From Oscillospiraceae bacterium (GTDB lineage: Bacteria; Bacillota; Clostridia; Oscillospirales; Oscillospiraceae), in contig JAFYHU010000016.1 of the NCBI GenBank assembly GCA_017538965.1, positions 1 to 43,559 of the forward strand: DNA of 43,559 bases, given 5' to 3'. The notes below the pieces were generated by a model. The model had not been told where the DNA came from. It searched no databases and saw nothing but the letters and a program-made list of their open reading frames with translations. Each line of letters opens with the position of its first letter. Within the stretch, counting starts at the first letter, position 1. Both the position numbers and the translations under genes were made by a program. Positions 1 through 8,180 of the stretch are shown piece by piece.

Positions 1-38
1 AACGGCAAGGCTATCTCGTGACGCCCAGCGCCACGTAG

Positions 39-67
39 ATTATACCCCGCCCTCTTGCTCTTGAAAA
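39..67 (-). promoter_or_regulatory. Candidate promoter reading out of the left edge
   Basis: Read on the minus strand there is a perfect TATAAT (39-44) with TTTTCA (62-67) 17 bases upstream. Part of the -35 region lies in an inverted repeat, TTGAAAA...TTTTCAA (61-80), which could also be the end signal of the gene at 123-1337 or an operator. The gene it would serve lies outside the window. Confidence 0.4.
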
Positions 68-122
68 GTCCCTTTTTCAAGGGGCTGAGATTTTTGCGCC
101 CACTTTCTGGATGGTACTCAAA

Positions 123-1337
123 TTACAATGTTTCAACCTTGGTTTTCTCCTTCAGAATGTTTTCCGTTTTTTTTCGGAGCGAGGAAAGGTCGGAATCGTT
201 GACGATGACGGCATCGCAGTGCCCGGCGTACCAGCTGTCGGGATGCTGGGCGGCAATGCGGAGCTCCGCATCCGCGCGGGAAAGGCCGTCGCGCGCCATG
301 ATGCGCTCCGTGCGCCGCTCGGCGGGTGCCGTGACGGCCAGGCTGAGGTCACAGCGGTCACCAAGGCCGCTTTCGATCAGTTTGACGGCGTCCACGGCGG
401 CATGCGTACCGCCTGACAGGGCATGACGGCGCAGAAGACGCTGCACCTCGTTCAGCAGAAAGGGATGCGTCACGGCATCCAGGAGCGCGACTGCCGCTGG
501 ATCGCGGAAGACGATGTCGCGGAGGGCAGGGCGAGAGAGCCGTCCGTCACGGACCGTGCCGGGAAAGGCAGCCTCGATGGCAGCCGGCAGTTTTGGATTC
601 TCCTCCAGCATCCGGTGATAGATCTGATCCAGGTCGAGAGGCAGAGCCCCGAACTCGGCACAGACCTGAAGAACCGTGGTCTTGCCGCAGCCGCTTGGGC
701 CGGTGATGCCGATCAGGAAGAGGGCATCGACAAGCGCATCTGCCAGTTCCTCTTCGGTGAGCGATCCCTCCCGCAGGACGCGGTAAGGCACGGATGTAAG
801 GTCAAAGACCGTCGAGGCACGACCGAGCGAGCAGGGGCCGCCGTCAAGGACGGCATCGATTTTCCCGTCGAAATAGGCGAGGACCTCCTCCGCGGTCGTG
901 GGGCTTGCAAGCCCGGAGGGATTGGCCGAGGGAACGGCCAGCGGAAACTCCAGCAGGCGAAGCAGACCGAGGGTCTTTTCATGCCGGGGGCAGCGCAGCC
1001 CGACGCTCGTACCGCCGGCACGCAGCAGAGACGGGATCGTATCCCTGGCAGGCAGAACCAGCGTCAGAGGGCCGGGCCAGAAACGGCCGGCCAGGACAGC
1101 GGCGGCGGGGGGCGCCTCGGGGCAGAGCGCAGCGATCGCCTCGGAACCGGGAACCATGAGTGCAATGGGCTTGACGGCGGGGCGGCCTTTGACATCGTAG
1201 ATTTTCTGAATCACGGCAGGGTCGAGGCCGTTTCCGGCGAGGCCGTAGACGGTCTCGGTCGGGACGGCGACCAGGCCGCCGCGGCACAGGATTTCGGCAG
1301 CTTCCTCCAGCCGGTCGGTAATCACACGCGTCTTCAA
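123..1337 (-). CDS. tsaC-coaE: Fused threonylcarbamoyl-AMP synthase (TsaC/YrdC) and dephospho-CoA kinase (CoaE)
   Basis: Residues 1 to about 200 are a YrdC/TsaC domain, which makes threonylcarbamoyl-AMP for the t6A37 modification of tRNA. It shows [12 protein letters not shown] with a downstream Pro, and the SANPSG motif. Residues from about 208 are a dephospho-CoA kinase, the last step of CoA synthesis, with P-loop [12 protein letters not shown], a DLDQIY segment in place of the usual DAD, a THPF segment and MARDGLS near the lid. The Sua5 C-terminal domain is absent. The two domains are joined by about 12 residues with no in-frame ATG, GTG or TTG between them, so this is a true fusion in the sequence as given. 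The start is TTG at 1337: GGAGG lies 7 bases upstream inside prfA, and TTGA overlaps the prfA stop. The P-loop is more nucleoside-kinase-like than the usual GLTGGIGSGKS. Both activities are inferred from motifs. Confidence 0.9.
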   Translation of the reverse strand: MKTRVITDRLEEAAEILCRGGLVAVPTETVYGLAGNGLDPAVIQKIYDVKGRPAVKPIALMVPGSEAIAALCPEAPPAAAVLAGRFWPGPLTLVLPARDTIPSLLRAGGTSVGLRCPRHEKTLGLLRLLEFPLAVPSANPSGLASPTTAEEVLAYFDGKIDAVLDGGPCSLGRASTVFDLTSVPYRVLREGSLTEEELADALVDALFLIGITGPSGCGKTTVLQVCAEFGALPLDLDQIYHRMLEENPKLPAAIEAAFPGTVRDGRLSRPALRDIVFRDPAAVALLDAVTHPFLLNEVQRLLRRHALSGGTHAAVDAVKLIESGLGDRCDLSLAVTAPAERRTERIMARDGLSRADAELRIAAQHPDSWYAGHCDAVIVNDSDLSSLRKKTENILKEKTKVETL

Positions 1338-2416
1338 CTTTCCGCCTCCTCATGCACTGCCTGCAGCCGCTCCGCCCGATTCTGGGCGATCAGGGCATCC
1401 AGCATCGGGTCGAGGGCACCGCTCAGCACAGACTCGAGGTTGAAGCTGCGGCCTTCGCCGGTCAGCCGGTGATCGGTCACACGGTTCTGCGGGAAGTTAT
1501 AGGTCCGAATACGATCCGAGCGGTCGCCGGAGCCGATCTGGCTCTTCCGTTCGGCAGCAAGCGCGGAACGGCGGGCCTCCTGTTCGCGCTCGTAAAGCTT
1601 GGAGCGCATGACGGACAGCGCGCGGTCCTTGTTCTTGTACTGACTGCGCTCGTCCTGGCATTCGACCACAAGGCCGGTCGGCAGATGCGTGACGCGGATG
1701 GCACTCTCGGTTTTGTTGACGTGCTGACCGCCTGCGCCGGAGGAGCGGAACGTGTCGATCTTCAGCTCGTTCATGTCCAGTTTGAAGTCGGGCTCGTCCA
1801 CCTGCGGGAGTACGGCAACCGTTGCGGCGGAGGTGTGAATGCGTCCGCCCGATTCGGTGACGGGCACCCGCTGAACCCGGTGGCCGCCGCCTTCAAATTT
1901 CAGGCGCGAGAATGCCCCGTCGCCCACCACAAGGAAGCTGATTTCCTTCAGGCCGCCGAGCTCGGTCTCGTAAGCGCAGACGGTTTCGATTTTCCAGTGC
2001 CGGCTCTCGGCATACAGCGTATACATGCGGAAGAGGTCGGCAGCAAACAGGGCGCTCTCTTCCCCGCCGACGCCCGCACGAATCTCCAGAATGACGTCCC
2101 GCCTGTCACAGGGGTCGGCGGGAAGCAGCAGAAGCTTCATCTGTTCTTCCTCCTCCGCCCGGCGGCGGAGCAGCTTCTGCTGTTCTTCGGCGGCAAGCGC
2201 ACGCAGTTCCGGGTCTGAGAGCATCTCTTCCAGACCCTCCAGTTCGAGCCCCGTCGCTTCCCAGCGGGCATAGGCATCCGCCAGCGGGGTCAGTTCCTGC
2301 AGTTCCTTCTGGCAGCGGCTGAAGAGCGCCGGGTCCTGCCAGATTTCCGGTTCCTGCAGGCGGGCGCGAAGCTCTTCGGCCTGCCGGCTGACTTGTCTGA
2401 TTCGTTCAAAATTCAT
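1334..2416 (-). CDS. prfA: Peptide chain release factor 1
   Basis: This is a 360-residue class I release factor, the usual length for RF1. It has the GGQ motif that triggers peptidyl-tRNA hydrolysis ([13 protein letters not shown]), and the recognition tripeptide is of the PxT type (PVT in [12 protein letters not shown]), which fits RF1 (UAA/UAG) and not RF2 (SPF). PVT replaces the commoner PAT. It is the middle gene of a minus-strand operon: 24 bases after the DUF1002 lipoprotein and overlapping the TTG start of tsaC-coaE through TTGA, which suggests translational coupling. I did not see the prmC methyltransferase that often sits beside prfA. Confidence 0.96.
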   Translation of the reverse strand: MNFERIRQVSRQAEELRARLQEPEIWQDPALFSRCQKELQELTPLADAYARWEATGLELEGLEEMLSDPELRALAAEEQQKLLRRRAEEEEQMKLLLLPADPCDRRDVILEIRAGVGGEESALFAADLFRMYTLYAESRHWKIETVCAYETELGGLKEISFLVVGDGAFSRLKFEGGGHRVQRVPVTESGGRIHTSAATVAVLPQVDEPDFKLDMNELKIDTFRSSGAGGQHVNKTESAIRVTHLPTGLVVECQDERSQYKNKDRALSVMRSKLYEREQEARRSALAAERKSQIGSGDRSDRIRTYNFPQNRVTDHRLTGEGRSFNLESVLSGALDPMLDALIAQNRAERLQAVHEEAES

Positions 2417-2440
2417 CCTGTTATCCTGACGCCGTCCCTG

Positions 2441-3397
2441 TCAGCTGCCGAAGAGACCGCTCATCCGGTCCATAAAGGCTTCCATCGTGTCGATCAGCTG
2501 TTTGACGCTCTCGGCAAAGCCTACCACCTGATCCTTGGTCTCTTCTACCTTCTGGATGGTCTCTTTGGCATCCTCCACGCGTTTTTTCAGCGCATCGGGA
2601 TCCAGCTTTTCGAGCGTACGGCTCAGATCCAGCAGCTGTTCGACCTGTGCATCCGTCAGGCGCACCTTATGCCGCGAGGCGATATCGCGAATGGTCTCGC
2701 GGATCTCATCGTCCGTCATGTTGGGCGTTTTATCCAGCATTTCCTTCAGTTCGCCAATAATCGTCGTCGAATCATTCGCGCCTATTTCTTCCGCGAGTTC
2801 TCCCGTGACGGTCAGCTCCTGTGCACCGGCATCCTTGGCCTGCTCGTCGAGACTCTGCCCGGCGATATCCTCATATGCCTTGTAGATTCCGGCGATCGCG
2901 CCGGTCCCGCTGACCGAAAACGGCGCGGCGACAACCACGCGGGCATCCTGAATGCCGATGGTCTCCAGCGCGCTGGTGATCATCTCCGGTGTGCACCAGG
3001 TGATGTTTTCAAGGCGTACGTCGTAGCCGCTGCCCTCCGGCAGAAGCTCCAGGTAAACGCAGGAGATGGTTTTGGTTCCGAGAACGCTCTCGTCCACATG
3101 ACCGCGCATGGCCTCGTGCTCTTCCGCACTGGTCAGCCTCAGTTCCGGCACCTTCCAGCGCGGGAAGCCGAACAGATCATAAACCTGTTTGATCTGCTCC
3201 TCCGTCAGATCCGCTCCGATCACGGCCCGTCGCAGATCGGCGCTCATCGGGGATGCGGTCGGCGTCGGAGACGGAACCGGTTCAGGAGATGCGGCTCCCT
3301 CCCGGCCGCAGGCAGACAGCAGCATCGTCAGCAGCGCCGATACCAGGAAGAGAGACAGCATGCGGAAAACCCGGTTTTTATTGTTGCTTTGAATCAT
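2441..3397 (-). CDS. DUF1002 (YpuA-like) lipoprotein
   Basis: The protein has an N-terminal signal with a lipobox (LLSACG, Cys near residue 29), so it should be anchored on the outer face of the cytoplasmic membrane. Residues from about 55 match the DUF1002/YpuA family of Firmicutes: GADLTEEQIKQVYDLFG, a GTKTISCVYLELLPEG segment, NITWCTPEM and VVAAPFSVSGTGAIAGIYKA. The C-terminal third is helical and charged and may form a coiled coil. The biochemical role of the family is unknown; YpuA has been linked loosely to the cell envelope. The start ATG has GGAGG about 11 bases upstream. It leads the operon with prfA and tsaC-coaE and is divergent from the SH3 lipoprotein. Confidence 0.85.
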   Translation of the reverse strand: MIQSNNKNRVFRMLSLFLVSALLTMLLSACGREGAASPEPVPSPTPTASPMSADLRRAVIGADLTEEQIKQVYDLFGFPRWKVPELRLTSAEEHEAMRGHVDESVLGTKTISCVYLELLPEGSGYDVRLENITWCTPEMITSALETIGIQDARVVVAAPFSVSGTGAIAGIYKAYEDIAGQSLDEQAKDAGAQELTVTGELAEEIGANDSTTIIGELKEMLDKTPNMTDDEIRETIRDIASRHKVRLTDAQVEQLLDLSRTLEKLDPDALKKRVEDAKETIQKVEETKDQVVGFAESVKQLIDTMEAFMDRMSGLFGS

Positions 3398-3537
3398 ATC
3401 GCGGAAAACCTCCGTATCGCAGCAGAGATTCTGATTCCTTTCTCACGGCATGTCGAATGGTACCACAGTTTCAGACAGAAGAAAAGCGTATTTTTATTAA
3501 GAATTCTCAATTTTCTGCGGTTTTTTTCAGCTTGCGC

Positions 3538-3566
3538 TTGACGATTCTGCAAAAAAATCATATACT
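3538..3566 (+). promoter_or_regulatory. SigA-type promoter of the SH3 lipoprotein
   Basis: TTGACG (3538-3543) and TATACT (3561-3566) are separated by exactly 17 bases in an A/T-rich stretch. The gene start at 3612 is about 45 bases downstream with AGGAGG at 3601-3606. The 3398-3611 gap also holds the untraced promoter of the divergent DUF1002 operon; no equally good match is visible on that strand. Confidence 0.7.
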
Positions 3567-3611
3567 TGCGTGTAAGTACTCCTTATATTTTGTGTTTATC
3601 AGGAGGGAACC

Positions 3612-4346
3612 ATGAATAAGATCTTACGTACTGCAGGAATTCTCCTGCTGATCTGGGTCCTGATCAGCGCTCTTGCCGCCTGCGGGCAGACTGCCCAGCA
3701 GACACAGACACAGACGCCGACAGAGACGGAAACCAAAGAGATCGTGGTAGAGACGCCGCCGGCTTCTCCGACGCCGATGGCGACGCCCACGCCTTCCGTT
3801 CCGCCCGTCGCGGTGACCACGGTGCCCATGCCGATGCCTTCGGTATCTCCGACCCCGGGTGTCACCACCACCGATGCCGCAACGACCACCGCAGCGCCGG
3901 ATGCTTCGCCCGTCGTTTCGCCGAGCCCCTCGGTTTCTCCGAGTCCGGCCACGCCGGTCTATTCCGCCGACGCCGCCTTTGCTTCGACGATCCGGCCTGA
4001 CGGGGCCGTGGGAGGCGAGAGCACCGTTCCCGGTTTTGTCTCCGGCAACGGCGTCATCTTCCGTGCCGGCCCCAGCGCCAGCGCCAGAGCCATTGCGACG
4101 CTTGAGAACGGAACCTATGTCGACATTGTCGGTACCGAATACGGCTGGACCGAAGTCATCATCAACGGCGTGTACGGCTATATCAGCAGCGACTATGTCA
4201 CCCGCGGCAGCTATGTCGGCGGTTCGACAGGCAGTTACGGCGGCGGCAGCAACTCGACCGTGGTCGTTATTCCGGACAGCGAGCATCACAGCGCGGTGGT
4301 TACCAATAACGACGATTACTACTTCCTGGGCATTAAACCCGACTGA
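3612..4346 (+). CDS. SH3-domain lipoprotein with long Thr/Pro/Ser linker
   Basis: One of only two plus-strand genes I support here. Residues 1-25 are a lipoprotein signal (ISALAACGQ, Cys 25). Residues about 28-130 are a low-complexity linker rich in Thr, Pro, Ser and Val, typical of a wall-spanning spacer. Residues about 140-200 form a bacterial SH3 (SH3b/SH3_3) domain: GVIFRAGPSASARAIATL, GTYVDIVG and YGWTEVIINGVYGYISSDYV. Such domains usually bind peptidoglycan. The tail is Gly/Ser-rich and ends NDDYYFLGIKPD. No hydrolase domain is present, so it is more likely a wall-binding or sensing protein than an enzyme. It has its own promoter and terminator. Confidence 0.85.
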   Translation: MNKILRTAGILLLIWVLISALAACGQTAQQTQTQTPTETETKEIVVETPPASPTPMATPTPSVPPVAVTTVPMPMPSVSPTPGVTTTDAATTTAAPDASPVVSPSPSVSPSPATPVYSADAAFASTIRPDGAVGGESTVPGFVSGNGVIFRAGPSASARAIATLENGTYVDIVGTEYGWTEVIINGVYGYISSDYVTRGSYVGGSTGSYGGGSNSTVVVIPDSEHHSAVVTNNDDYYFLGIKPD

Positions 4347-4380
4347 TTTATTGAAAGCCCGATTATAGCTTTCTGCAATT

Positions 4381-4440
4381 GCGCGGCAGAGAAACCGATC
4401 TCATCGCACCGAAGTTTCTCCGCCGCGCTTTTGTATTTTA
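4381..4440 (+). terminator. Rho-independent terminator of the SH3 lipoprotein gene
   Basis: A 15-base arm at 4381-4395 (GCGCGGCAGAGAAAC) pairs with 4414-4428 with one mismatch and is followed by TTTTTGTATTTT. It lies 35 bases after the plus-strand stop codon. Confidence 0.75.
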
Positions 4441-4454
4441 TAAGCTGCAGATGT

Positions 4455-4673
4455 CTGCGGGTCTTCGTTCAAAGGGAATCTGTCTGAAAGCAAGCGCCCG
4501 TGCGGCGCTTGTGCTTTTTCCCTGCCCACGACAAAGACCCGCAGGCGTTTGGCCTGCGGGTCTTCGTTCAAAGGGTATCTGTCTGATGCAAGCGCCCGTG
4601 CGGCGCTTGTGCTTTTTTCCTGCCCACGACAAAGACCCGCAGGCGTTTGGCCTGCGGGTCTTCGTTCAAAGGG
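4455..4673. repeat. Tandem repeat of about 99 bp (2.2 copies) carrying paired terminator hairpins
   Basis: Units start at 4455, 4554 and 4652 (the last only 22 bases). Copies are nearly identical. Each full unit carries two perfect hairpins: an 8-bp stem CAAGCGCC/GGCGCTTG (4491-4511 and 4589-4609) followed by a T-rich tract on the plus strand, and a 13-bp stem AAGACCCGCAGGC with loop GTTTG (4534-4564 and 4632-4662) flanked by A-rich and T-rich bases, so able to act both ways. The array fills the gap between the convergent SH3 lipoprotein and htrA genes; no gene is seen in 4347-4710. Confidence 0.9.
4632..4662 (-). terminator. Likely terminator of htrA (proximal copy of repeated hairpin)
   Basis: A perfect 13-bp stem with a 5-base loop lies 49 bases beyond the htrA stop. 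Reading on the minus strand the descending arm ends in CTTTGTCG, a short T tract. An identical hairpin at 4534-4564 would act as backup. Confidence 0.6.
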
Positions 4674-4710
4674 AGAAAAGAGAGGATATAGGAGTAGAAA
4701 AGTGTCAGAA

Positions 4711-6114
4711 TCAGGAGTCGGGTTTGGCTTCGTCAAAGGTGATGCCCAGATGAAACTCTTCCCCGGCACGGTAAACCGTCAGGCTTGTCGTATCGCCTGC
4801 CGAGAAGTGACGCAGCGCATTTTTCACTTCATTGTAGCTTTCAACCGTATAGTCTCCGACGGCGGTAATGATATCGCCGGCTTTCAGCCCCGCCCTGTCG
4901 GCAGCGGTACCGGCGGTCACTTCGCCGACATAAGCGCCGAGCGGCATGCCGTAATACTGGCTGTACATCGAATTATAGCGCGAGTCGAAACTGACGCCCA
5001 TATAGGCTTTTCCGGTCACGTAACCGTTATTGATCAGGTCATCGGCAATTGCTTTCACATCGTTGATCGGAATTGCAAATCCGAGGCCTTCCACGCCTGA
5101 GGAGGAATACTTCGCGGTGACGATCCCGATTACTTCGCCCATGGCGTTGTAAACCGGTCCGCCCGAGTTGCCCTCGTTGACGGCAGCGTCGATCTGGAAC
5201 ATGTTGATCTTTTCGCTCTCCTGCGTATTGATCACGCGGTCCAGGGCGCTGACGTGTCCGCTTGACATGCTGAATTCCAGTTCGCCGAGAGGATTGCCGA
5301 CGGCATAGATCGCGTCGCCGACCCGCAGCTCGTCGCTGTTGCCCAGCGTCGCGGCGTTCAGGTTCTTCGCGTCAATCTTCAGCACGGCAACATCGTTGTT
5401 CGGCTCCACGCCGACGATTTTCGCGTTGTACTTGGTGCCGTCGTAGGCCATAACCTCCACATTGAGGTTCCCGACATAGGCGTTTTCGACCACATGGTAG
5501 TTCGTCAGGATATAGCCGTCCTCCGAGATGATGAACCCGGAACCGCTGACCGCGCCCGAGCTGGTCATGCCGAAGAAATTGGTCATGGTGACTTCCGTCC
5601 GGATTCCGACCGCCTGCTGCAGTGCCTGTTCGTAGATTTCTGCGGGATCCATGACCGCCGGCGTATCCGAGATCAGATTGTTGGTTGTCGTGCGGGGCGT
5701 GTTGGCTGAAGAGACGGAGGACGCCCTGCTGTTTTTCTGAACCATGGCAGCTTCATAGCTGCTCATGCTGCTCTCGAGGGTTTCGATGCGCTCGCTCAGT
5801 TTTCCGGATGTCAGCGCCGCACCGGCGAATCCGCCCAGCAGCGCAGCAACCAGAACCAGACAGATCGTCCCGGCAACCCTGCCGGCAGAAGTTTTTTTGC
5901 GTGCCTTTTTCTTTCTGGGTTCTCTGACCGGTTTTTCGGGCGGCGTATAATAACGCGGCGGAACCGTGCTTTCATCCGCGGGTTCGTAATGCGCGTCCGC
6001 GTAATCCTCGCGTCTGTATTCCGGCACAAAATGGTATTCCCCGTTGATCGGCTCGTGCCGTCCTCCCGCAGAATTGAATTCTGCCCAAAAATCCCTGTCT
6101 TCCTGCTCGTTCAT
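4711..6114 (-). CDS. htrA: HtrA/DegP-type membrane-anchored serine protease with one PDZ domain
   Basis: The 467-residue protein has a charged, Tyr/Pro-rich cytoplasmic N-terminus (1-78), one transmembrane helix (about 80-101), a short coiled coil (105-127), then a trypsin-like domain. The catalytic triad is visible: His207 in TNYHVVEN, Asp241 in NNDVAVLKI and Ser317 in GNSGGP. A single PDZ domain follows (about 365-460; YMGVSF..., GLKAGDIITAVG). The layout matches Firmicutes HtrA/YyxA proteins that degrade or refold misfolded proteins outside the membrane. It is last in the run COG2426-plsY-htrA, but a terminator follows plsY, so it is probably transcribed alone. The HtrA family is often induced by envelope stress; no CssR or WalR site is recognised here. 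Confidence 0.93.
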   Translation of the reverse strand: MNEQEDRDFWAEFNSAGGRHEPINGEYHFVPEYRREDYADAHYEPADESTVPPRYYTPPEKPVREPRKKKARKKTSAGRVAGTICLVLVAALLGGFAGAALTSGKLSERIETLESSMSSYEAAMVQKNSRASSVSSANTPRTTTNNLISDTPAVMDPAEIYEQALQQAVGIRTEVTMTNFFGMTSSGAVSGSGFIISEDGYILTNYHVVENAYVGNLNVEVMAYDGTKYNAKIVGVEPNNDVAVLKIDAKNLNAATLGNSDELRVGDAIYAVGNPLGELEFSMSSGHVSALDRVINTQESEKINMFQIDAAVNEGNSGGPVYNAMGEVIGIVTAKYSSSGVEGLGFAIPINDVKAIADDLINNGYVTGKAYMGVSFDSRYNSMYSQYYGMPLGAYVGEVTAGTAADRAGLKAGDIITAVGDYTVESYNEVKNALRHFSAGDTTSLTVYRAGEEFHLGITFDEAKPDS

Positions 6115-6162
6115 GGACCAGCCCTTCTTTTTCGTTTTATACAGACAGAATACCGTGGAATT

Positions 6163-6175
6163 ATTACCCTGTAAT
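6163..6175. promoter_or_regulatory. Palindrome upstream of htrA, candidate operator
   Basis: ATTAC-CCT-GTAAT is a perfect inverted repeat with a 3-base centre, about 50 bases upstream of the htrA start. Promoter boxes in this stretch are weak, which would suit an activated promoter. The binding protein is unknown. Confidence 0.35.
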
Positions 6176-6191
6176 GAACAAAAATCAGAGG

Positions 6192-6228
6192 AAATATGAA
6201 AAACACAGAGGCCCGGACCCCTGTGTTT
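6192..6228 (-). terminator. Terminator of the COG2426-plsY unit
   Basis: On the minus strand AAACACAG...CTGTGTTT forms a stem with a GC-rich upper part and is followed by TTTTTCATATTT. It begins about 18 bases after the plsY stop. Confidence 0.72.
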
Positions 6229-6246
6229 ATCCTGCTCCGCAGATGC

Positions 6247-6858
6247 TTATCGTACGCCCTTTCCGGCGCGGAAATCCGGCTCGGTCCCGGCAAGAAGACG
6301 CCGGATGTTCTCGGAATGCCGGTAGACTGCCAGGATCATCCCGACCGTTGCCATCACGATCATCGGCGGCCGCGGCGCAAACACCAGCGTCGCCGGAACG
6401 ATGGAAATCGCGGCGCAGATCGAGCCGAGCGAGACCTTCCTGCTCAGCAGGGCAACGATCAGAAATACGACGATGATCACCGCGAAAACGCGCCAGTCGA
6501 TCATGAGGCCGAGGGCGGCGCCGACCGAAATTCCCTTGCCTCCCTTGAAATGGTGAAATACCGGCCAGCAGTGCCCTACCATGCTGCCGATTCCGCCGAG
6601 ACAGATGCCGACATCACCGAGCAGGGCACGGCCGATCAGCATGGCCGCCACAGCCTTCAGAACGTCGAAAACCAGCGTCGCCACGCCGGCCGCCCAGCCG
6701 AAAACACGCGTCATATTGGTCGCGCCGGCATTTCCGCTTCCCTGCTGTCGTATATCGCGCCCGAGCATCCTGGACAGGATAATGGAAAAGCTCAGCGATC
6801 CCAGCAGATAGGCGGCCGCGGGCACGAGCAGCCATTTTAAGACAGTCATCGAAATCAC
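6247..6858 (-). CDS. plsY: Acyl-phosphate:glycerol-3-phosphate acyltransferase PlsY
   Basis: The 203-residue polytopic membrane protein has the PlsY pattern: N-terminal AAYLLGSLSFSIILS, then GSGNAGATNMTRVFG, GHCWPVFHHFKGGKGISVGAA and a final RRLLAGTEPDF. PlsY transfers an acyl group from acyl phosphate to glycerol 3-phosphate, the first step of phospholipid synthesis, and needs the PlsX product. The gene lies 36 bases after a COG2426 membrane protein and shares its promoter. Confidence 0.95.
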   Translation of the reverse strand: MISMTVLKWLLVPAAAYLLGSLSFSIILSRMLGRDIRQQGSGNAGATNMTRVFGWAAGVATLVFDVLKAVAAMLIGRALLGDVGICLGGIGSMVGHCWPVFHHFKGGKGISVGAALGLMIDWRVFAVIIVVFLIVALLSRKVSLGSICAAISIVPATLVFAPRPPMIVMATVGMILAVYRHSENIRRLLAGTEPDFRAGKGVR

Positions 6859-6894
6859 CCGGTTTCAGAACGAGAGGATACGGTCATCAGACAG

Positions 6895-7371
6895 TCAGAA
6901 AAGATGAATCGCGCCGAGCGTGGCTGCCGTCATAATCGCGGCGGCGATGCAGACACCGACGAAGATGATCGGAACGGCCTGCTTCAGCTTCATATCCAGG
7001 AGGGCGGCAATCAGGGCGCCGGTCCAGGCGCCGGTCCCCGGCGCGGGAATGGCGACGAACAGCAGCAGCCCCCAGGGGCCGTAGCGTTTCACGGTCTCGC
7101 CCTTATTGTCAGCCCGGTTCTCCATGGCCGTCACAACCCGGTTCATCCAGGGCCAGTACCGGCGGAGCCAGGCAAAAACCTTCTTGATAAAGATGATGAT
7201 GAAAGGAACCGGCAGCATATTGCCGATAATACAGGCCGGCAGCGCCAGATACAGCGGGAGCCCCTTGGCAATCGCCAGCGGCAGCCCGACGCGCAGTTCG
7301 CCCACCGGAAGCATCGAGATCAGGAAGGCATATAACATTTTCCCGGCAGTGGTGCCAGTCAGCCAGTTCAT
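6895..7371 (-). CDS. COG2426 small integral membrane protein (putative small multidrug export family)
   Basis: A 158-residue protein with about four membrane segments. It begins MNWLTGTTAGKMLYAFLISMLPVGELRVGLPLAIAKG-like sequence and has PLAIAKGLPLYLALPACIIGNMLPVPF and a PAPGTGAWTGALIAALL segment. These match the COG2426/PF06695 family, named 'small multi-drug export' although its substrate is not firmly known. ATG at 7371 is preferred over the in-frame start at 7413 because GAGGT lies 7 bases before it. It leads plsY, and the pairing suggests a membrane-lipid role is as likely as drug export. Confidence 0.85.
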   Translation of the reverse strand: MNWLTGTTAGKMLYAFLISMLPVGELRVGLPLAIAKGLPLYLALPACIIGNMLPVPFIIIFIKKVFAWLRRYWPWMNRVVTAMENRADNKGETVKRYGPWGLLLFVAIPAPGTGAWTGALIAALLDMKLKQAVPIIFVGVCIAAAIMTAATLGAIHLF

Positions 7372-7401
7372 AAAGAGTACCTCAGCAGTTAATCTCTTTT
7401 C

Positions 7402-7430
7402 ACTATAACACATGCCGTTGCGGGACGCAA
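7402..7430 (-). promoter_or_regulatory. Promoter of COG2426-plsY, nested in a hairpin
   Basis: On the minus strand TTGCGT (7425-7430) and TATAGT (7402-7407) are 17 bases apart. The -35 lies in the loop and arm of a 9-bp palindrome TGCCGTTGC/GCAACGGCA (7413-7435) that directly follows the gntR stop, so the palindrome could be a terminator remnant or an operator. Confidence 0.5.
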
Positions 7431-7440
7431 CGGCATTTTT

Positions 7441-8103
7441 TCACGCTTCTACGGGCTCCATGTGCTCCATGCGTTTCATGGCATTCTTCACATGGATCAG
7501 GACGGCTTCTTCGGCGGCATCCGGGTCGTGGGAGGCCAGCGCCTGATAAATGGCCATATGCTCGTCGTTCGACTGCAGCGCGCGGCTGTGCTCGCTGACC
7601 GAGGCCTTGCGGTATTTGGTCATCTTCTTATGGATGCGCAGGAGCACATCCGTATAGGCATTGCTTCCGCTGCATTGGTACAGAAGTTCGTGAAACTGCG
7701 AATCCAGATTCTTGATGTGTTCGGAACGGCTGCTGCCCTGCTTGTTGATGTAGTAGCGCTGCAGTTCGGTCAGTTCAAGCATCTGCGCCAGCTGATCGTC
7801 CGTGATATTCTCGGCGGCGCGCCGTGCCGAGGGGCCTTCCAGATGGATGCGGATATCGTACATATCCAGCATGTCCTCGCCGGAAATGCCGATCACCTCC
7901 ATGCCGCGTCCCGTCTCACGGAGAACGTTTTCCTGTTCCAGCCTCAGAAGCGCCTCGCGGATCGGCGTCCGGCTGACATCCAGCTCCTTCGACAGACGCA
8001 GTTCGCTCAGAATCTCTCCCCGTTTGTATTTTCCCGAGAGAATATCGCGCTCAAGCTGATCAAAAATCTGATCGGCGATGGAAATGTTTCTGTGTTCTTT
8101 CAT
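7441..8103 (-). CDS. GntR-family transcriptional regulator, FCD (FadR) subfamily
   Basis: Residues about 8-70 are a winged helix-turn-helix: ADQIFDQLERDILSGKYKRG, LRLSKELDVSRTPIREALLRLEQE. Residues about 78-205 are an all-helical FCD effector domain with an LDSQFHELLYQCS metal-binding stretch (Asp and His) and later His residues in SNDEHMAIYQAL and LIHVKNAM, as in FCD proteins that bind a metal and a carboxylate. It has its own promoter inside the end of the SRAP gene. The target is not clear; the palindromes TGTACA and TACCGGTA between its promoter and start may be its own operator. It differs from the second FCD regulator at 38643-39320. Confidence 0.92.
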   Translation of the reverse strand: MKEHRNISIADQIFDQLERDILSGKYKRGEILSELRLSKELDVSRTPIREALLRLEQENVLRETGRGMEVIGISGEDMLDMYDIRIHLEGPSARRAAENITDDQLAQMLELTELQRYYINKQGSSRSEHIKNLDSQFHELLYQCSGSNAYTDVLLRIHKKMTKYRKASVSEHSRALQSNDEHMAIYQALASHDPDAAEEAVLIHVKNAMKRMEHMEPVEA

Positions 8104-8151
8104 TGCGGTACTTCCTTAACAGCAATCCGTCTACCGGTATAGCTGTGTACA

Positions 8152-8180
8152 ATTATAGCGATATTCCATTCCGCCGTCAA
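8152..8180 (-). promoter_or_regulatory. Strong promoter of the gntR gene, overlapping the SRAP stop codon
   Basis: TTGACG (8175-8180) and a perfect TATAAT (8152-8157) are 17 bases apart on the minus strand. The -35 uses the TGA stop of the upstream SRAP gene. AAGGAAG lies before the gntR ATG. TACCGGTA (8132-8139) and TGTACA sit just downstream, where a repressor could act. Confidence 0.75.

Noticed and set aside
4455-4673. Possible CRISPR array
   Set aside because: The repeat unit is 99 bp with no spacers, only two full copies, and each unit is made of terminator hairpins.
7413-7441. Intrinsic terminator on the plus strand
   Set aside because: The stem and T tract look right for the plus strand, but no plus-strand gene is upstream. 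On the minus strand the T tract is missing, so I list it only as part of the COG2426 promoter.
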